A DNA stretch of 64,000 bases from Chryseobacterium soli (GCF_000737705.1 NZ_JPRH01000003.1:124001-188000), one strand, 5' to 3'; numbered from the stretch's first letter, positions 16,926-25,993 are shown. Notes: generated by a model not told the origin, from the letters alone. Numbers and translations are program-made.

Positions 16926-18596
16926 TTATTCGTAAGACGTCTCATGTACTTTTACAGCTCTTCCGCTGGGATCATTCATTTGCTTGAATGCCTCGTCCCA
17001 TTCCAGGGCAATAGGAGTGGAGCATGCGACAGAAGGTACAGATGGAACCGTAGCTGCTGAGGTTTCGCTTGGGAAATGCTCTTCAAATATAGTTCTGTAT
17101 CGGTATTCTTCCTTATTTTGAGGCGTGTTCAATGGAAATCTGAATTTTGCGTTCGTCATCATTTCGTCCGTCACTTCTTTTTCTGCAACACTTTTCAAAG
17201 TATCAATCCATGAATATCCAACTCCATCAGAAAACTGTTCTTTTTGTCTCCACGCAATAGATTCCGGAAGAAGATCTTCGAAGGCTTTTCTCAATACCCA
17301 TTTTTCAATTTTCCCTTCAGCTACGTTGATCATTTTATCCTTAGGATTAACCGTCATGGCAATGTCCATAAATTCCTTATCCAGAAAAGGAACACGGCCT
17401 TCAATTCCCCAGCTCATCAAAGATTTGTTGGCTCTTAAACAGTCATATAAATGAAGTTTCCCCAGTTTTCTAACCGTCTCATCATGGAACTCTTTTGCAT
17501 TGGGTGCCTTATGGAAATAAAGGTATCCTCCGAATAATTCATCAGCACCTTCTCCCGAAAGAACCATTTTTATCCCCATCGATTTGATGACTCTTGCCAG
17601 AAGATACATAGGCGTAGACGCTCTGATTGTAGTCACATCATAAGTTTCCAGATGATACACCACATCACGGATGGCATCCAGACCTTCCTGTACGGTAAAG
17701 TTTACCTCGTGATGTACCGAACCGATATGCTCTGCTGCTTTTTTGGCGGCGGCAAGATCCGGTGAACCTACCAGTCCTACAGCGAAACTGTGAAGTCTCG
17801 GGTACCAGGCTTCCTGAGTATCGCCACTTTCGACCCTTTGTCTTGCAAATTTTGCTGTAATCGCGGAAATAACAGAAGAATCCAGTCCGCCGGAAAGAAG
17901 TACCCCGTAAGGAACATCACTCATCAGCTGTCTGTGTACGGCATCCTCAAGTCCTTTTCTTATTTTTTCAATACTTGTTTCGTTGTCTTTTACGCTGTCG
18001 AAGTTCTCCCATTCTCTTTTATACCACTGCTGAAGCTCCATTCCGTCTTTGCTGTAGATAAAATGTCCCGGTAGAAAATTTTCAATGGTTTTACAGATGC
18101 CTTCCAGTGCTTTCAATTCAGAAGCTACATAATAGTTTCCGTTTTTGTCCCAACCCTGATAAAGAGGGCAGATTCCCATATGGTCACGAGCGATCAGGTA
18201 GATGCCGTTTTCAATATCATATAAAGCAAAAGCGAAAATACCATTCAGTTTTTCAATAAAGCTCCCGCCATATTTTCTGTATAATGCTAAAATCACTTCA
18301 CAATCCGACTGAGTCTGGAATTCATATTCCGGAAACTCTTCTTTGAGTTCTCTATGGTTGTAGATTTCTCCGTTCACAGCGAGTACGACTTTGCCGTCTT
18401 TTGTAAACAAAGGTTGTTTCCCTGAAGTCGGATCTACAATGGCAAGGCGCTCATGCGAAAAGACTACTTTTTCATCCTGAAATACGCCGCTCCAATCCGG
18501 GCCTCTGTGACGTATTTTTTTTGACATTTCCAACACTTGAGGTCTTAATATTTCGGTTTTTTGTTTGGCATCAAACAAACATACGATTCCACACAT
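16926..18596 (-). CDS. asnB: Asparagine synthase B (glutamine-hydrolysing)
   Basis: A 556-residue cytosolic enzyme making asparagine from aspartate, ATP and glutamine. Cys2 right after the initiator Met (MCGIVCLFD) is the glutaminase nucleophile; residues 1-190 form the class II amidotransferase domain with R-H-R-G-P-D and N-G-E-I-Y-N-H. The synthetase domain has the pyrophosphate loop SGGLDS at residues 235-240 and G-E-G-A-D-E-L-F-G-G-Y. Length matches AsnB. It is a single gene with a TTG-N20-TATTTTTG promoter and a strong terminator. Confidence 0.97.
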   Translation of the reverse strand: MCGIVCLFDAKQKTEILRPQVLEMSKKIRHRGPDWSGVFQDEKVVFSHERLAIVDPTSGKQPLFTKDGKVVLAVNGEIYNHRELKEEFPEYEFQTQSDCEVILALYRKYGGSFIEKLNGIFAFALYDIENGIYLIARDHMGICPLYQGWDKNGNYYVASELKALEGICKTIENFLPGHFIYSKDGMELQQWYKREWENFDSVKDNETSIEKIRKGLEDAVHRQLMSDVPYGVLLSGGLDSSVISAITAKFARQRVESGDTQEAWYPRLHSFAVGLVGSPDLAAAKKAAEHIGSVHHEVNFTVQEGLDAIRDVVYHLETYDVTTIRASTPMYLLARVIKSMGIKMVLSGEGADELFGGYLYFHKAPNAKEFHDETVRKLGKLHLYDCLRANKSLMSWGIEGRVPFLDKEFMDIAMTVNPKDKMINVAEGKIEKWVLRKAFEDLLPESIAWRQKEQFSDGVGYSWIDTLKSVAEKEVTDEMMTNAKFRFPLNTPQNKEEYRYRTIFEEHFPSETSAATVPSVPSVACSTPIALEWDEAFKQMNDPSGRAVKVHETSYE

Positions 18597-18616
18597 TTTT
18601 TATCATTTATTTGAAA

Positions 18617-18647
18617 CAAAAATAGAATTGATATTTAAAAATAACAA
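18617..18647 (-). promoter_or_regulatory. Promoter of asnB (TTG-N20-TATTTTTG)
   Basis: On the minus strand a TTG (18645-18647) is followed after 20 bases by TATTTTTG (18617-18624). The -7 box lies 20 bases before the asnB ATG. Confidence 0.6.
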
Positions 18648-18879
18648 TAAAAAATGTTTAAAAGTGAATATTTTTAACTTAATAAATTATTTTAAAGAAA
18701 AATATTAATTATAATCAACCATAAACATGTTTTTAGTTGATATTTTTCGCTGTGAAAAAATACCTTGCCTATCATACAAAATAAAAACAACATATTTATT
18801 AATCTATGATAAGATATTATAGAAATTTTAGTCCTTACTTTGTCGCTCGAAATAATTTTTTTTCATCATTTGTGTTTTT
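18648..18879. other. A/T-rich intergenic region without a gene
   Basis: Between the asnB promoter and the PNGase-like gene no coding frame is seen on either strand. It holds imperfect -7-like boxes on the plus strand (TATTTTTC near 18747; TTACTTTG near 18834) upstream of a plus-strand-type terminator. It could encode a small plus-strand RNA; nothing firmer can be said. Confidence 0.4.
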
Positions 18880-18918
18880 ACCTTCTTGCAATTCTCTTTG
18901 CGAGAAGGTTTTTTTTTA
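18880..18918 (+). terminator. Plus-strand-type intrinsic terminator with no plus-strand gene before it
   Basis: Twelve pairs (18880-18891 with 18898-18909, one G-U) over a 6-base loop, then a run of nine T on the plus strand only. On the minus strand, where the PNGase-like gene ends at 18916, the hairpin is followed by A, not T. The polarity therefore points to a plus-strand transcript. Confidence 0.6.
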
Positions 18919-20583
18919 TTCTGATCCTAAGAGAATTCCGGATACATTCCATGAGCTGAAACTTGTACCTTCCGTAGGTCCCTGAGGGATTTTTACCTGA
19001 ATAATATGCTTTCCGGCTTTTAAATTTCCAAGAGGAATAAAGTTGGGATTGGTTACCGTTCCCGGGCACCAGTTTGACCGGCTTAAGTCTGATGATGAAA
19101 GTCCGTCAGGAAAATTACCTGAAGCAGGATTATAAAGGCGGTAAGAACCACAGTCTGTTCTCCAGGGAACGAAAGAAAATGCCATTTTGCCATCAAGGAA
19201 AATAGAATTGGTTTTAGGAACAAATTCGTCACCATTTTCCCAGCCTCCATGTCCGGTAGTAATATACCTGAGCTGAGCATTATTCAGATCCTTCTTTAAA
19301 ATAAACTCTACAGAAAGCCCTTTTTCCTGATTAAATAGAGTGGAGTAGTCCTGTCCGGCCATTTCCATAATATTTAAAGTATTAAATAAAGGAATCGCCG
19401 TATTGTTTTTATAAATTGTTTGATCACTTTTATGGATGGTGATTTCAAGGCTCACTTTGTGGCCGCCTTTATCATAATTGCCGATAAAAGCTCCAACCCA
19501 AAGCTCTTTTTCTGAAAGGGAAGGTTTTAGTTCAGTGATGTCCTGGCGGTATGGACTGACCGTTTGCCAGTCTTTTCCTTTCAGCTGGATATGATTAAAC
19601 TTTTGGATCCCAAAAGCAGTGAAAAATCTCATCATCTCAACAGCGGGAGCGTAATTTTCAGTAGAAATCACTCCGTAATATTGTTTTCCGTTTCCGTTAT
19701 CATAAACAGGAAGGGTTTTCACCCCCTTTTCCAATCCGTCAAAAAAGGATTGCGATTGATCCTGCGGAATAAAAAATACGGTTCCTGTTCTGTCATAGGC
19801 GTCACCATTGGACTGCTGTTTTAATTCTACAAAAATATTTTCGCTTTCTGAAATTGTTGGAAACTTTATTTTTTTAAGTATAATAGTTCCGTTAGCGAAT
19901 TTTTTTATCTTCTCATTGGATTTTGATTCATCGGAAAAATTGATGGTTTCATTTTCAAAAACGGGAAGCGTCGTAAACCGGCTTTTCCAAAGCAGATCTT
20001 TATACCCTAACTGATCTGTAGTATTGATATTACCTTTCAGGATGTTTTCAATACCTGTTTTCTGAATTTTTTTAATAGAACTGGCAGTTATTAATGAATT
20101 TTTATTACGTTCCACTTCCAGAACCAATCCTAAGTTCTGCCCTAAAACAGAAGGGCCACCATTGATTTTTACATCAGCAGTATACCAGATTTCGATGGTA
20201 TTGGAATTGACTTTGGTTACTGCTTTTTTACAGGTGTAACCTAATATTTTCTTCGTTTCTTGAGTGAATTCAAAGGTTTGTTTTTTTACAGATTCTGCAT
20301 CGGAAGCGGAAATAATGTCTCCCGGTTTTAAAAATGCATATGAAATGACCGTTTGAGAAGGTTTTTCAATCTTCGTGATTTCAAATGGATATTCGCTTTT
20401 TTGATCTTTTATTTTTTGGCTGAGGATCACATTCTCTTTTTCATTCACCCAGACAATCGTTGGAGACTGATCCGTCAGTACTTTTCCGTTATAAGAACTT
20501 GTATATTGGATTTCGTAAGTCTGAGCGGGCATCAGACAAAATAAGAAGATAGCAAAGAGGCTGGTTAAAATTTTTTCAGGCAT
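18916..20583 (-). CDS. PNGase F-like secreted protein with an N-terminal GLPGLI-like domain
   Basis: A 555-residue protein with signal peptide (1-21). Residues about 22-185 look like a GLPGLI-type domain (I-Q-Y...G-Y-T-C-K-K-A...W-Y-T, then G-P-S...G-L-V-L-E-V). Residues about 235-555 resemble the two jelly-roll domains of peptide-N-glycosidase F, which removes N-glycans from glycoproteins. By eye Asp264 (Y-D-R) lines up with catalytic D60 of PNGase F, Glu453 (G-D-E-F) with E206, and Cys478/Cys506 with a disulphide (W-C-P-G is shared). The position of E118 appears to be Phe. Type II PNGases from Elizabethkingia also carry an extra N-terminal domain. Activity is uncertain. Confidence 0.75.
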   Translation of the reverse strand: MPEKILTSLFAIFLFCLMPAQTYEIQYTSSYNGKVLTDQSPTIVWVNEKENVILSQKIKDQKSEYPFEITKIEKPSQTVISYAFLKPGDIISASDAESVKKQTFEFTQETKKILGYTCKKAVTKVNSNTIEIWYTADVKINGGPSVLGQNLGLVLEVERNKNSLITASSIKKIQKTGIENILKGNINTTDQLGYKDLLWKSRFTTLPVFENETINFSDESKSNEKIKKFANGTIILKKIKFPTISESENIFVELKQQSNGDAYDRTGTVFFIPQDQSQSFFDGLEKGVKTLPVYDNGNGKQYYGVISTENYAPAVEMMRFFTAFGIQKFNHIQLKGKDWQTVSPYRQDITELKPSLSEKELWVGAFIGNYDKGGHKVSLEITIHKSDQTIYKNNTAIPLFNTLNIMEMAGQDYSTLFNQEKGLSVEFILKKDLNNAQLRYITTGHGGWENGDEFVPKTNSIFLDGKMAFSFVPWRTDCGSYRLYNPASGNFPDGLSSSDLSRSNWCPGTVTNPNFIPLGNLKAGKHIIQVKIPQGPTEGTSFSSWNVSGILLGSE

Positions 20584-20737
20584 GATGTTATTGAATTTCC
20601 CACGATCTCCCGTTTATCGCAGGAGCGTTTCATACTTATAAGTATAGATAATGGCTCTATACGTTACATCAAAGTGAAAAAAAATAACTCATTTGTTTAA
20701 TTGTGAGTATTTTTTATTTTTTCAAATAGCCATAAAA

Positions 20738-20764
20738 AAACTACTCCAAAAAGTAGAGTAGTTT
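20738..20764 (-). terminator. Terminator of the RsmB-like methyltransferase gene
   Basis: AAACTACTC (20738-20746) pairs with GAGTAGTTT (20756-20764); on the minus strand seven T follow. It lies 24 bases past the stop codon. Confidence 0.82.
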
Positions 20765-20787
20765 GTATATTGATATAAGTGATTGTA

Positions 20788-21993
20788 TTATGCCAGCCTT
20801 TCAATCAAAGCCATATAGAATCCGTCGTAGCCTTCACTTGGCATTACTTTCTGATCCTTGATCATTTTGAAATCCGGATTGTTTTTCAAGAACTCATCAA
20901 CCTGTCCGCTATTTTCGGATGGAAGGATAGAACATGTTGCATAAACCATCTGTCCTCCTTTTTTAAGGATTTTAGAATAATCCTGAAGAATCTGCTGTTG
21001 TTCTTTTTTGATTCTGTCGATAAAGTCCTGATCAATTTTCCATTTGCTGTCCGGGTTTCTTTTCAAAACTCCCAATCCAGAACATGGAGCGTCAATTAAA
21101 AGTCTGTCTGCCTTTTCATGAAGACGTTTGATTACTTTATTATCAGAAATCATACGGGTTTCAATATTGTGGGCACCGGCTCTTTTAGCACGTCTTTTAA
21201 GTTCAGCCAGTTTCCATTCGAAAATATCTAAAGCGATAATCTGACCTTTATTTTGCATCAATGCTGCTAAGTGAAGTGTTTTTCCACCTGCACCTGCGCA
21301 CGCATCAACAACTCTCTGGCCTTCTTTTACATCAAGGAAATATCCTATTTTTTGTGAAGTAGCATCCTGAACTTCAAAAAGTCCTTCTTTAAAGGCAGTA
21401 GTAAGGAAAACATTCTTTTTTTCTTCTAACTGTACAGCATCAGGATAATTTTTTACCGTAAAAGCAACGATGTTTTCTTCTGCAAGATCAGAAATAAGCT
21501 CTCTTGTGGTGGTACGTAAAGAGTTTGCTCTTAATACGGTAGGAGCCTGCTCGTTTAAAGCTCTCATTTCTTTTTCCCAGCCCGGACCTAATTCTCTTTC
21601 CAATGTTTCAGCAAGCCATTCAGGAATAGAATGCTCGATTGATTTGGTAGGAACAGTACCTTTTTTAAGTTTGGTAAGGATGTCGGCAATTTTTATTCCG
21701 TCGAATTCCTCAAATTTTTTATAATTGGTTTTACTCCAAAGCAGATAAGCGATGATCAGTTTATAGATATTGTCAGGTTTTACGCTTTCACCCATATAAT
21801 ATTCCAGACGTCTTTTCCAACGGATGATATCGTAAAAAATCCCAGAAACAACGGCTCTGTCTTGGCTTCCCCACTTTCTGTGAGCTTTTAAAAGTCTTTC
21901 GATTACTTTATCGGCGTATTTGTTTTTCTCGAAAAATGTCTCTTGTAAAGCATCGTGAATTCCGATCGCCAAGTTTCTGTGAATAAGTTCCAT
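20788..21993 (-). CDS. RsmB/NOP family 5-methylcytosine RNA methyltransferase
   Basis: A 401-residue SAM-dependent methyltransferase. An N-terminal NusB-like region (about 1-120) precedes the catalytic domain: the SAM loop DACAGAGGKT (residues 230-239), A-L-D-I motif II near 254, and two key cysteines, Cys304 in D-A-P-C-S-G-L-G and Cys354 in A-T-C-S. The cysteine pair is that of m5C RNA methyltransferases (nucleophile and product release). 16S rRNA is the likely target, though exact position cannot be told. It has a TATTTTTG -7 box 26 bases upstream. Confidence 0.92.
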   Translation of the reverse strand: MELIHRNLAIGIHDALQETFFEKNKYADKVIERLLKAHRKWGSQDRAVVSGIFYDIIRWKRRLEYYMGESVKPDNIYKLIIAYLLWSKTNYKKFEEFDGIKIADILTKLKKGTVPTKSIEHSIPEWLAETLERELGPGWEKEMRALNEQAPTVLRANSLRTTTRELISDLAEENIVAFTVKNYPDAVQLEEKKNVFLTTAFKEGLFEVQDATSQKIGYFLDVKEGQRVVDACAGAGGKTLHLAALMQNKGQIIALDIFEWKLAELKRRAKRAGAHNIETRMISDNKVIKRLHEKADRLLIDAPCSGLGVLKRNPDSKWKIDQDFIDRIKKEQQQILQDYSKILKKGGQMVYATCSILPSENSGQVDEFLKNNPDFKMIKDQKVMPSEGYDGFYMALIERLA

Positions 21994-22019
21994 AATTGCT
22001 ATATGCTGTTTTGAATCTG

Positions 22020-22027
22020 CAAAAATA
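22020..22027 (-). promoter_or_regulatory. -7 box (TATTTTTG) for the RsmB-like gene
   Basis: Exact TAnnTTTG match on the minus strand, 26 bases before the ATG; no clear -33 element. Confidence 0.5.
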
Positions 22028-22247
22028 CGAATTATAGTTGAGAGTTGATGTTGTGAAATACATTGTCAGTATCTGTGTCATCAGATTCGGGTTGGAAAGA
22101 ATGTGAGTTTTGTAATTGCAGGGGCAGATTCGATGGTGTTGATCATGGTATCCAAATATAGGCATTGGTTTACAATTTTCATAGAAATACCTGATATATG
22201 GCATCTGATATCTGGTGTCCACAATTTCTACCTTCTTAAAAAAACTT

Positions 22248-22255
22248 TACCTTTG
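22248..22255 (+). promoter_or_regulatory. -7 box (TACCTTTG) for the PhnA-like gene
   Basis: Exact TAnnTTTG match, 14 bases before the ATG at 22270, giving a very short leader. Confidence 0.5.
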
Positions 22256-22269
22256 CAAAAATTAAAAAT

Positions 22270-22614
22270 ATGAGTGATCCTGTACTTTGTCCAAAATGCA
22301 GCTCAGAATTTACGTATCCGAGCGATAATATGATGGTGTGTTCCCAGTGTTTCTATGAATGGAATCCTGAAGAAGTATCTGCTGAAACTGCCAATGCGGG
22401 AAAGATATTAGATTCCAATGGAAATGAACTTCAGGATGGAGATTCTGTAGTAGTGGTTAAAGATTTACCTGTAAAAGGGGCTCCCAAACCGGTAAAAGCC
22501 GGAACTAAAGTGAAAAATATCCGCTTAAGACCTGACAGCGATCATAATATCGACTGCAAAATTGATGGATTTGGTTCAATGGCATTGAAATCCGAATTTG
22601 TGAAGAAAGCTTAA
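22270..22614 (+). CDS. Zinc-ribbon protein of the PhnA/YjdM family
   Basis: A 114-residue protein. An N-terminal zinc ribbon has Cys7, Cys10, Cys24 and Cys27; the rest is the PhnA domain with D-S-N-G-N-x-L-x-D-G-D-S-V and the conserved V-K-N-I-R-L and H-N-I-D-C-K segments. Despite the old gene name, E. coli PhnA/YjdM is not needed for phosphonate use and its role is not settled. It is a single gene; a hairpin terminator follows. Confidence 0.94.
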   Translation: MSDPVLCPKCSSEFTYPSDNMMVCSQCFYEWNPEEVSAETANAGKILDSNGNELQDGDSVVVVKDLPVKGAPKPVKAGTKVKNIRLRPDSDHNIDCKIDGFGSMALKSEFVKKA

Positions 22615-22635
22615 CATCACAATATACAATTATAC

Positions 22636-22663
22636 AAAATGCGTCCGTAAGGTGCATTTTTTT
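22636..22663 (+). terminator. Terminator of the PhnA-like gene
   Basis: AAAATGC (22636-22642) pairs with GCATTTT (22654-22660) over an 11-base loop, with three more T following on the plus strand. Confidence 0.68.
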
Positions 22664-22935
22664 GTGCTTAAAAATGAAATTATTAGGCATAAAAAAAGGA
22701 AAGAATTGGACAGTGTAATCTTTCATAAACTTAATTGCAGGGCGCTGCTAATGTCCGTCTAATGGCAGAAAGAGAATTAACCAAAAATTTCCTTATGCTG
22801 TGGATACACAAATGTAAGAAAACTATAACAATTGATATCGTTACTATTGAAAATTTTATCAAAAATTTAACAATAACTATAAGAATGCCTGTTGGTTACA
22901 GTGTCTGTCGCAATACGGAATTCTTTCTTTAAAGT
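22664..22935. other. Intergenic region without a supported gene
   Basis: No convincing coding frame: the longest plus-strand frame starts at TTG and has no recognisable features. On the minus strand there is a TACATTTG box (22809-22816) and, about 100 bases further along, a short hairpin (GAAAGA/TCTTTC) followed by seven T near 22690. This would fit a small minus-strand RNA of about 115 bases, but the evidence is weak. Confidence 0.35.
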
Positions 22936-23871
22936 CTATTCAAAAGAAATGGTAACAGGATCCTGTAATTTTTTGTCGCTGTACAGAATAATTTCTTTGT
23001 TCAGAGCTTTAATTTTATTCCAAAAATGATTTCCTGCAAATCTGCTTTCCAGAACTTCTGCATCAAATCCGTTGGAAGCCATTTTTATTTCATGAGGATA
23101 ATAGCAGGATTTATTAATTTTAAAATCTGTCATTTCACTTTCACTGAAAATATTAACTTCTCCAAAAAGTTTGGCTACATAAGCATTGTAAGGAGCTTTA
23201 TAGGTTTCTTCAGGGCTGTCATTCTGAATCAGTCTTCCGTCTTTAAGAATGATCACCTGATCCAGCCATGGCATGATATCATGAAGTTCATGCGTCGAGA
23301 TAATCAACGATATATGATGCTGTTTTACATATCTGAAGAGTCTTTCACGAAGCTCAATTTTTCGCGGAAAATCCAGATTACTGAACGGTTCATCCAAGAT
23401 AAGAAGTTTGGGAAGTACGGAAAGGGCTCTTGCAATGGCCACTCTCTGCTGCTGCCCGCCGCTTAAATTTTTAGGAAGAACATCCGCAAATTCCTGAAGA
23501 CCTACGATTTCAAGCAGTTCTGTTACGGTTTCTTTCTTTTGGGCTAAATTGATATTTGAAATAAATTTCCCTACGTTTTCAGCTACGGTAGCATAAGGCA
23601 TCAGATCAAAATTTTGAGCTACAAATTTCATGGCTGCTTCCCCTGGAACAAGATTTCCCTTTGGTCCTAAAAGTTTTGTACCGTCGAAGATAATTTCTCC
23701 GCTTTCCCAGTCTAAAAGTCCATAAATCAAATTTAATAACGTAGATTTTCCACAGCCGCTTTCTCCCGCCAATGCGATGATTTTTCCTTCTTCAAGCCTG
23801 AGATTCAGGTTCTGAAAGAGCGGTTTGTCCTGGGTATGTGAGAAATATAGGTTGTTTAATTCTAAAAGCAT
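22936..23871 (-). CDS. ABC transporter ATP-binding protein (orphan)
   Basis: A 311-residue ATPase. Walker A GESGCGKST (residues 36-44), signature LSGGQ (136-140) and Walker B LLILDEP (156-162) are intact, followed by the switch His in I-S-T-H-E-L-H. About 80 residues after the nucleotide-binding domain form an extra C-terminal region (K-S-C-Y-Y-P-H-E-I-K and so on), like the accessory domains of import-type ATPases. No permease or binding-protein gene is adjacent, so its partner must be elsewhere. Substrate unknown. Confidence 0.92.
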   Translation of the reverse strand: MLLELNNLYFSHTQDKPLFQNLNLRLEEGKIIALAGESGCGKSTLLNLIYGLLDWESGEIIFDGTKLLGPKGNLVPGEAAMKFVAQNFDLMPYATVAENVGKFISNINLAQKKETVTELLEIVGLQEFADVLPKNLSGGQQQRVAIARALSVLPKLLILDEPFSNLDFPRKIELRERLFRYVKQHHISLIISTHELHDIMPWLDQVIILKDGRLIQNDSPEETYKAPYNAYVAKLFGEVNIFSESEMTDFKINKSCYYPHEIKMASNGFDAEVLESRFAGNHFWNKIKALNKEIILYSDKKLQDPVTISFE

Positions 23872-23946
23872 AATACAAATGTAAGGTTTTTATGAAAAAA
23901 TATTTTTTTTTATTATATTAGCAGTTGTAATAAAAATATACCAAAA

Positions 23947-24606
23947 ATGATAAAAAAACTGTTTTCATTAGTTATTCCTGCTTTTTTTGCCGCGGCTGTA
24001 GTGGTTTCTTGTAAAAAAGACAAACCTCTGACGAGCGAAAGCAATGAAGTGTCAACGACCAAAGATGGCAGCCAGTATACATTGGATACTTTGAACAGTA
24101 AAGTGGAATGGAAAGGATATAAAGTATTCAAATCAGAAAGTACAAGTCATTTTGGAACGATCAAGTTTGAAAGTGGAGACGTTACCGTAAAAGACGGAAA
24201 GCTGGAGAGTGGAAAGTTTGTTGCGGATATGAATTCTTTAACTTCTGTTGACCTTAAAGATGATGCAGAACAGTTAGCAAAACTCAACGGGCACCTTAAA
24301 AGTGGTGATTTCTTTGAAGTAGAGAAATTTCCTACCGCTTCGTTTGAGATTACGAAAGTTGCTCCTGCTGCAGGAGGGGATTACAATACTCTTTTAGATG
24401 GGAATTTAACCATCAAAGGAATTACAAAACCTGTTCAGTTTAAAGCCAATGTTTCTGTAAAAGATGGTGTGGTGAGTGTGGCTACTGAACCGAAAGATAT
24501 TAAAAGGGAAGAGTTTGGGGTGAAATTCCAGGCTCCGGCGGAAAACGGTGTTCTTAAAGATGAGGTAACTCTTCAAATCAACGTTAAAGCTTTAGAAAAG
24601 AAATAA
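23947..24606 (+). CDS. YceI family lipoprotein
   Basis: A 219-residue protein with a lipoprotein signal ending at Cys22 (A-A-A-V-V-V-S-C-K-K). The mature part (about 45-219) is the YceI domain: L-D-T-L-N-S-K-V-E-W-K-G at its start, then F-G-T-I-K-F, and N-L-T-I-K-G-I-T-K-P-V in the second half. YceI proteins are beta-barrel, lipocalin-like binders of polyisoprenoids or related lipids. It is divergent from the ABC ATPase gene and followed by a terminator. Confidence 0.93.
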   Translation: MIKKLFSLVIPAFFAAAVVVSCKKDKPLTSESNEVSTTKDGSQYTLDTLNSKVEWKGYKVFKSESTSHFGTIKFESGDVTVKDGKLESGKFVADMNSLTSVDLKDDAEQLAKLNGHLKSGDFFEVEKFPTASFEITKVAPAAGGDYNTLLDGNLTIKGITKPVQFKANVSVKDGVVSVATEPKDIKREEFGVKFQAPAENGVLKDEVTLQINVKALEKK

Positions 24607-24638
24607 TTTTTTTATTTAAGTGAAATAAGTGATTGAAG

Positions 24639-24667
24639 TCTGCCCCCGAAAAGAGGCAGATTTTTTT
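24639..24667 (+). terminator. Terminator of the YceI gene
   Basis: TCTGCC (24639-24644) pairs with GGCAGA (24655-24660) over a 10-base loop, followed by seven T. Confidence 0.8.
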
Positions 24668-24698
24668 ATGACAAATTAATTATTAAACTTAAAAACCG

Positions 24699-24706
24699 TA
24701 TTTTTG
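24699..24706 (+). promoter_or_regulatory. -7 box (TATTTTTG) for pheS
   Basis: Exact TAnnTTTG match 27 bases before the chosen ATG. A TTG inside it could be misread as a start codon. Confidence 0.5.
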
Positions 24707-24733
24707 CAAAACATTTTTGAAAGGGTAAAAATA

Positions 24734-25744
24734 ATGATAGAAAAGATAGAAGAGCTACTGGTTGAAGTAAACGGCTTCAATGCTACATCTAAAGAGGAGA
24801 TAGAGAGCTTCCGAATTAAGTACAACGGTAAAAAAGGAGTACTGAATGATTTTTACGAAACATTAAAAGACGTTCCTAATGATCAGAAAAAAGAATTCGG
24901 ACAGAAGATTAATTCTTTGAAGCAGGCTGTTGCTATAAAATTGGAAGATTTTAAAAATACTTCCGAATCTTCTCTTGTTACCGAAAAAGAGGATCTTACA
25001 AGACCTGCGTTTCCACTGGATCTGGGATCAAGGCATCCGATCAATCTGGTGAAAAACAGAATTATAGAAATTTTTAAATCTATCGGATTTGCTGTAGCCG
25101 ATGGACCGGAAATAGAAGACGACTGGCACAACTTTACGGCCCTTAATCTACCTGAGTACCATCCGGCAAGAGATATGCAGGATACTTTCTTCATTGAGCA
25201 AAACCCTGATATTCTTTTAAGAACGCATACTTCTTCGGTACAAATCCGTTATATGGAAGAAAATCAGCCGCCGATAAGAATTTTATCTCCGGGAAGAGTA
25301 TTCAGAAATGAAGCGGTATCTTCACGTTCACACTGTATTTTCCATCAGATTGAAGGATTATATATTGATGAGAATGTAAGTTTTGCCGATTTGAAACAAA
25401 CGATCCAGTTCTTTACTACTGAACTTTTCGGAAAATCTAAAATCAGAATGAGACCTTCTTACTTCCCGTTCACTGAGCCAAGTGCTGAGATCGATGTATA
25501 TTGGGGATTAAACTCTGAAACAGATTACAGAATCACGAAAGGAACAGGATGGCTGGAAATCATGGGTTGTGGAATGGTAGACCCTGCCGTTCTGAAAAAT
25601 GTGAATATCGACGCTGAGAAATATTCAGGATATGCCTTCGGAATGGGTATTGAAAGAATTGTAATGCTTCTTTATCAAATGAGTGATATCAGAATGTTCT
25701 TTGAAAATGATATCCGAACGTTAGAACAGTTTAAAACTTTATAA
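24734..25744 (+). CDS. pheS: Phenylalanine--tRNA ligase, alpha subunit
   Basis: A 336-residue class II aminoacyl-tRNA synthetase subunit. Residues about 1-85 form the N-terminal coiled coil; the catalytic core follows with R-H-P-I-N, D-T-F-F-I (motif 1 region), R-T-H-T-S-S-V-Q-I-R-Y-M, G-R-V-F-R-N-E (motif 2) and the terminal G-x-A-F-G-M-G-I-E-R (motif 3). I chose the ATG at 24734; the earlier TTG at 24704 lies in the -7 box. No pheT is adjacent, which is common in Bacteroidota. A strong terminator follows. Confidence 0.97.
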   Translation: MIEKIEELLVEVNGFNATSKEEIESFRIKYNGKKGVLNDFYETLKDVPNDQKKEFGQKINSLKQAVAIKLEDFKNTSESSLVTEKEDLTRPAFPLDLGSRHPINLVKNRIIEIFKSIGFAVADGPEIEDDWHNFTALNLPEYHPARDMQDTFFIEQNPDILLRTHTSSVQIRYMEENQPPIRILSPGRVFRNEAVSSRSHCIFHQIEGLYIDENVSFADLKQTIQFFTTELFGKSKIRMRPSYFPFTEPSAEIDVYWGLNSETDYRITKGTGWLEIMGCGMVDPAVLKNVNIDAEKYSGYAFGMGIERIVMLLYQMSDIRMFFENDIRTLEQFKTL

Positions 25745-25751
25745 TACAATC

Positions 25752-25778
25752 AAACCTCCGAAATTTCGGAGGTTTTTT
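25752..25778 (+). terminator. Terminator of pheS
   Basis: Near-perfect palindrome (AACCTCCGAAATTTCGGAGGTT core, 25752-25775) with six T at its 3' end. Confidence 0.88.
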
Positions 25779-25935
25779 ACTTTCAGGTACTGACCTTAGA
25801 AACAAAACGTACCTAAAAGCTGATTGTTCTTATGGTTATTTTTTGAGATTCTGTCATTGAAGAATTTAGTTTTCGTCTGTAGGTTATCGTACTTATAGGA
25901 CAGTTCAATAGTACAATCTATTACATAACACGAAA

Positions 25936-25964
25936 AAATGTCTGCAATACGCTTGCAGACATTT
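25936..25964 (-). terminator. Terminator of the DUF3108 gene
   Basis: AAATGTCTGCAA (25936-25947) pairs with TTGCAGACATTT (25953-25964) over a 5-base loop; T-run on the minus strand. Confidence 0.87.
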
Positions 25965-25993
25965 CTTTTATATAAAAACTAACTATTATGTGC

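Noticed and set aside
22735..22932. A 65-residue plus-strand frame upstream of the ABC gene.
   Set aside because: It begins with TTG, has no promoter, no recognisable motif and unusual composition; a chance frame is more likely.
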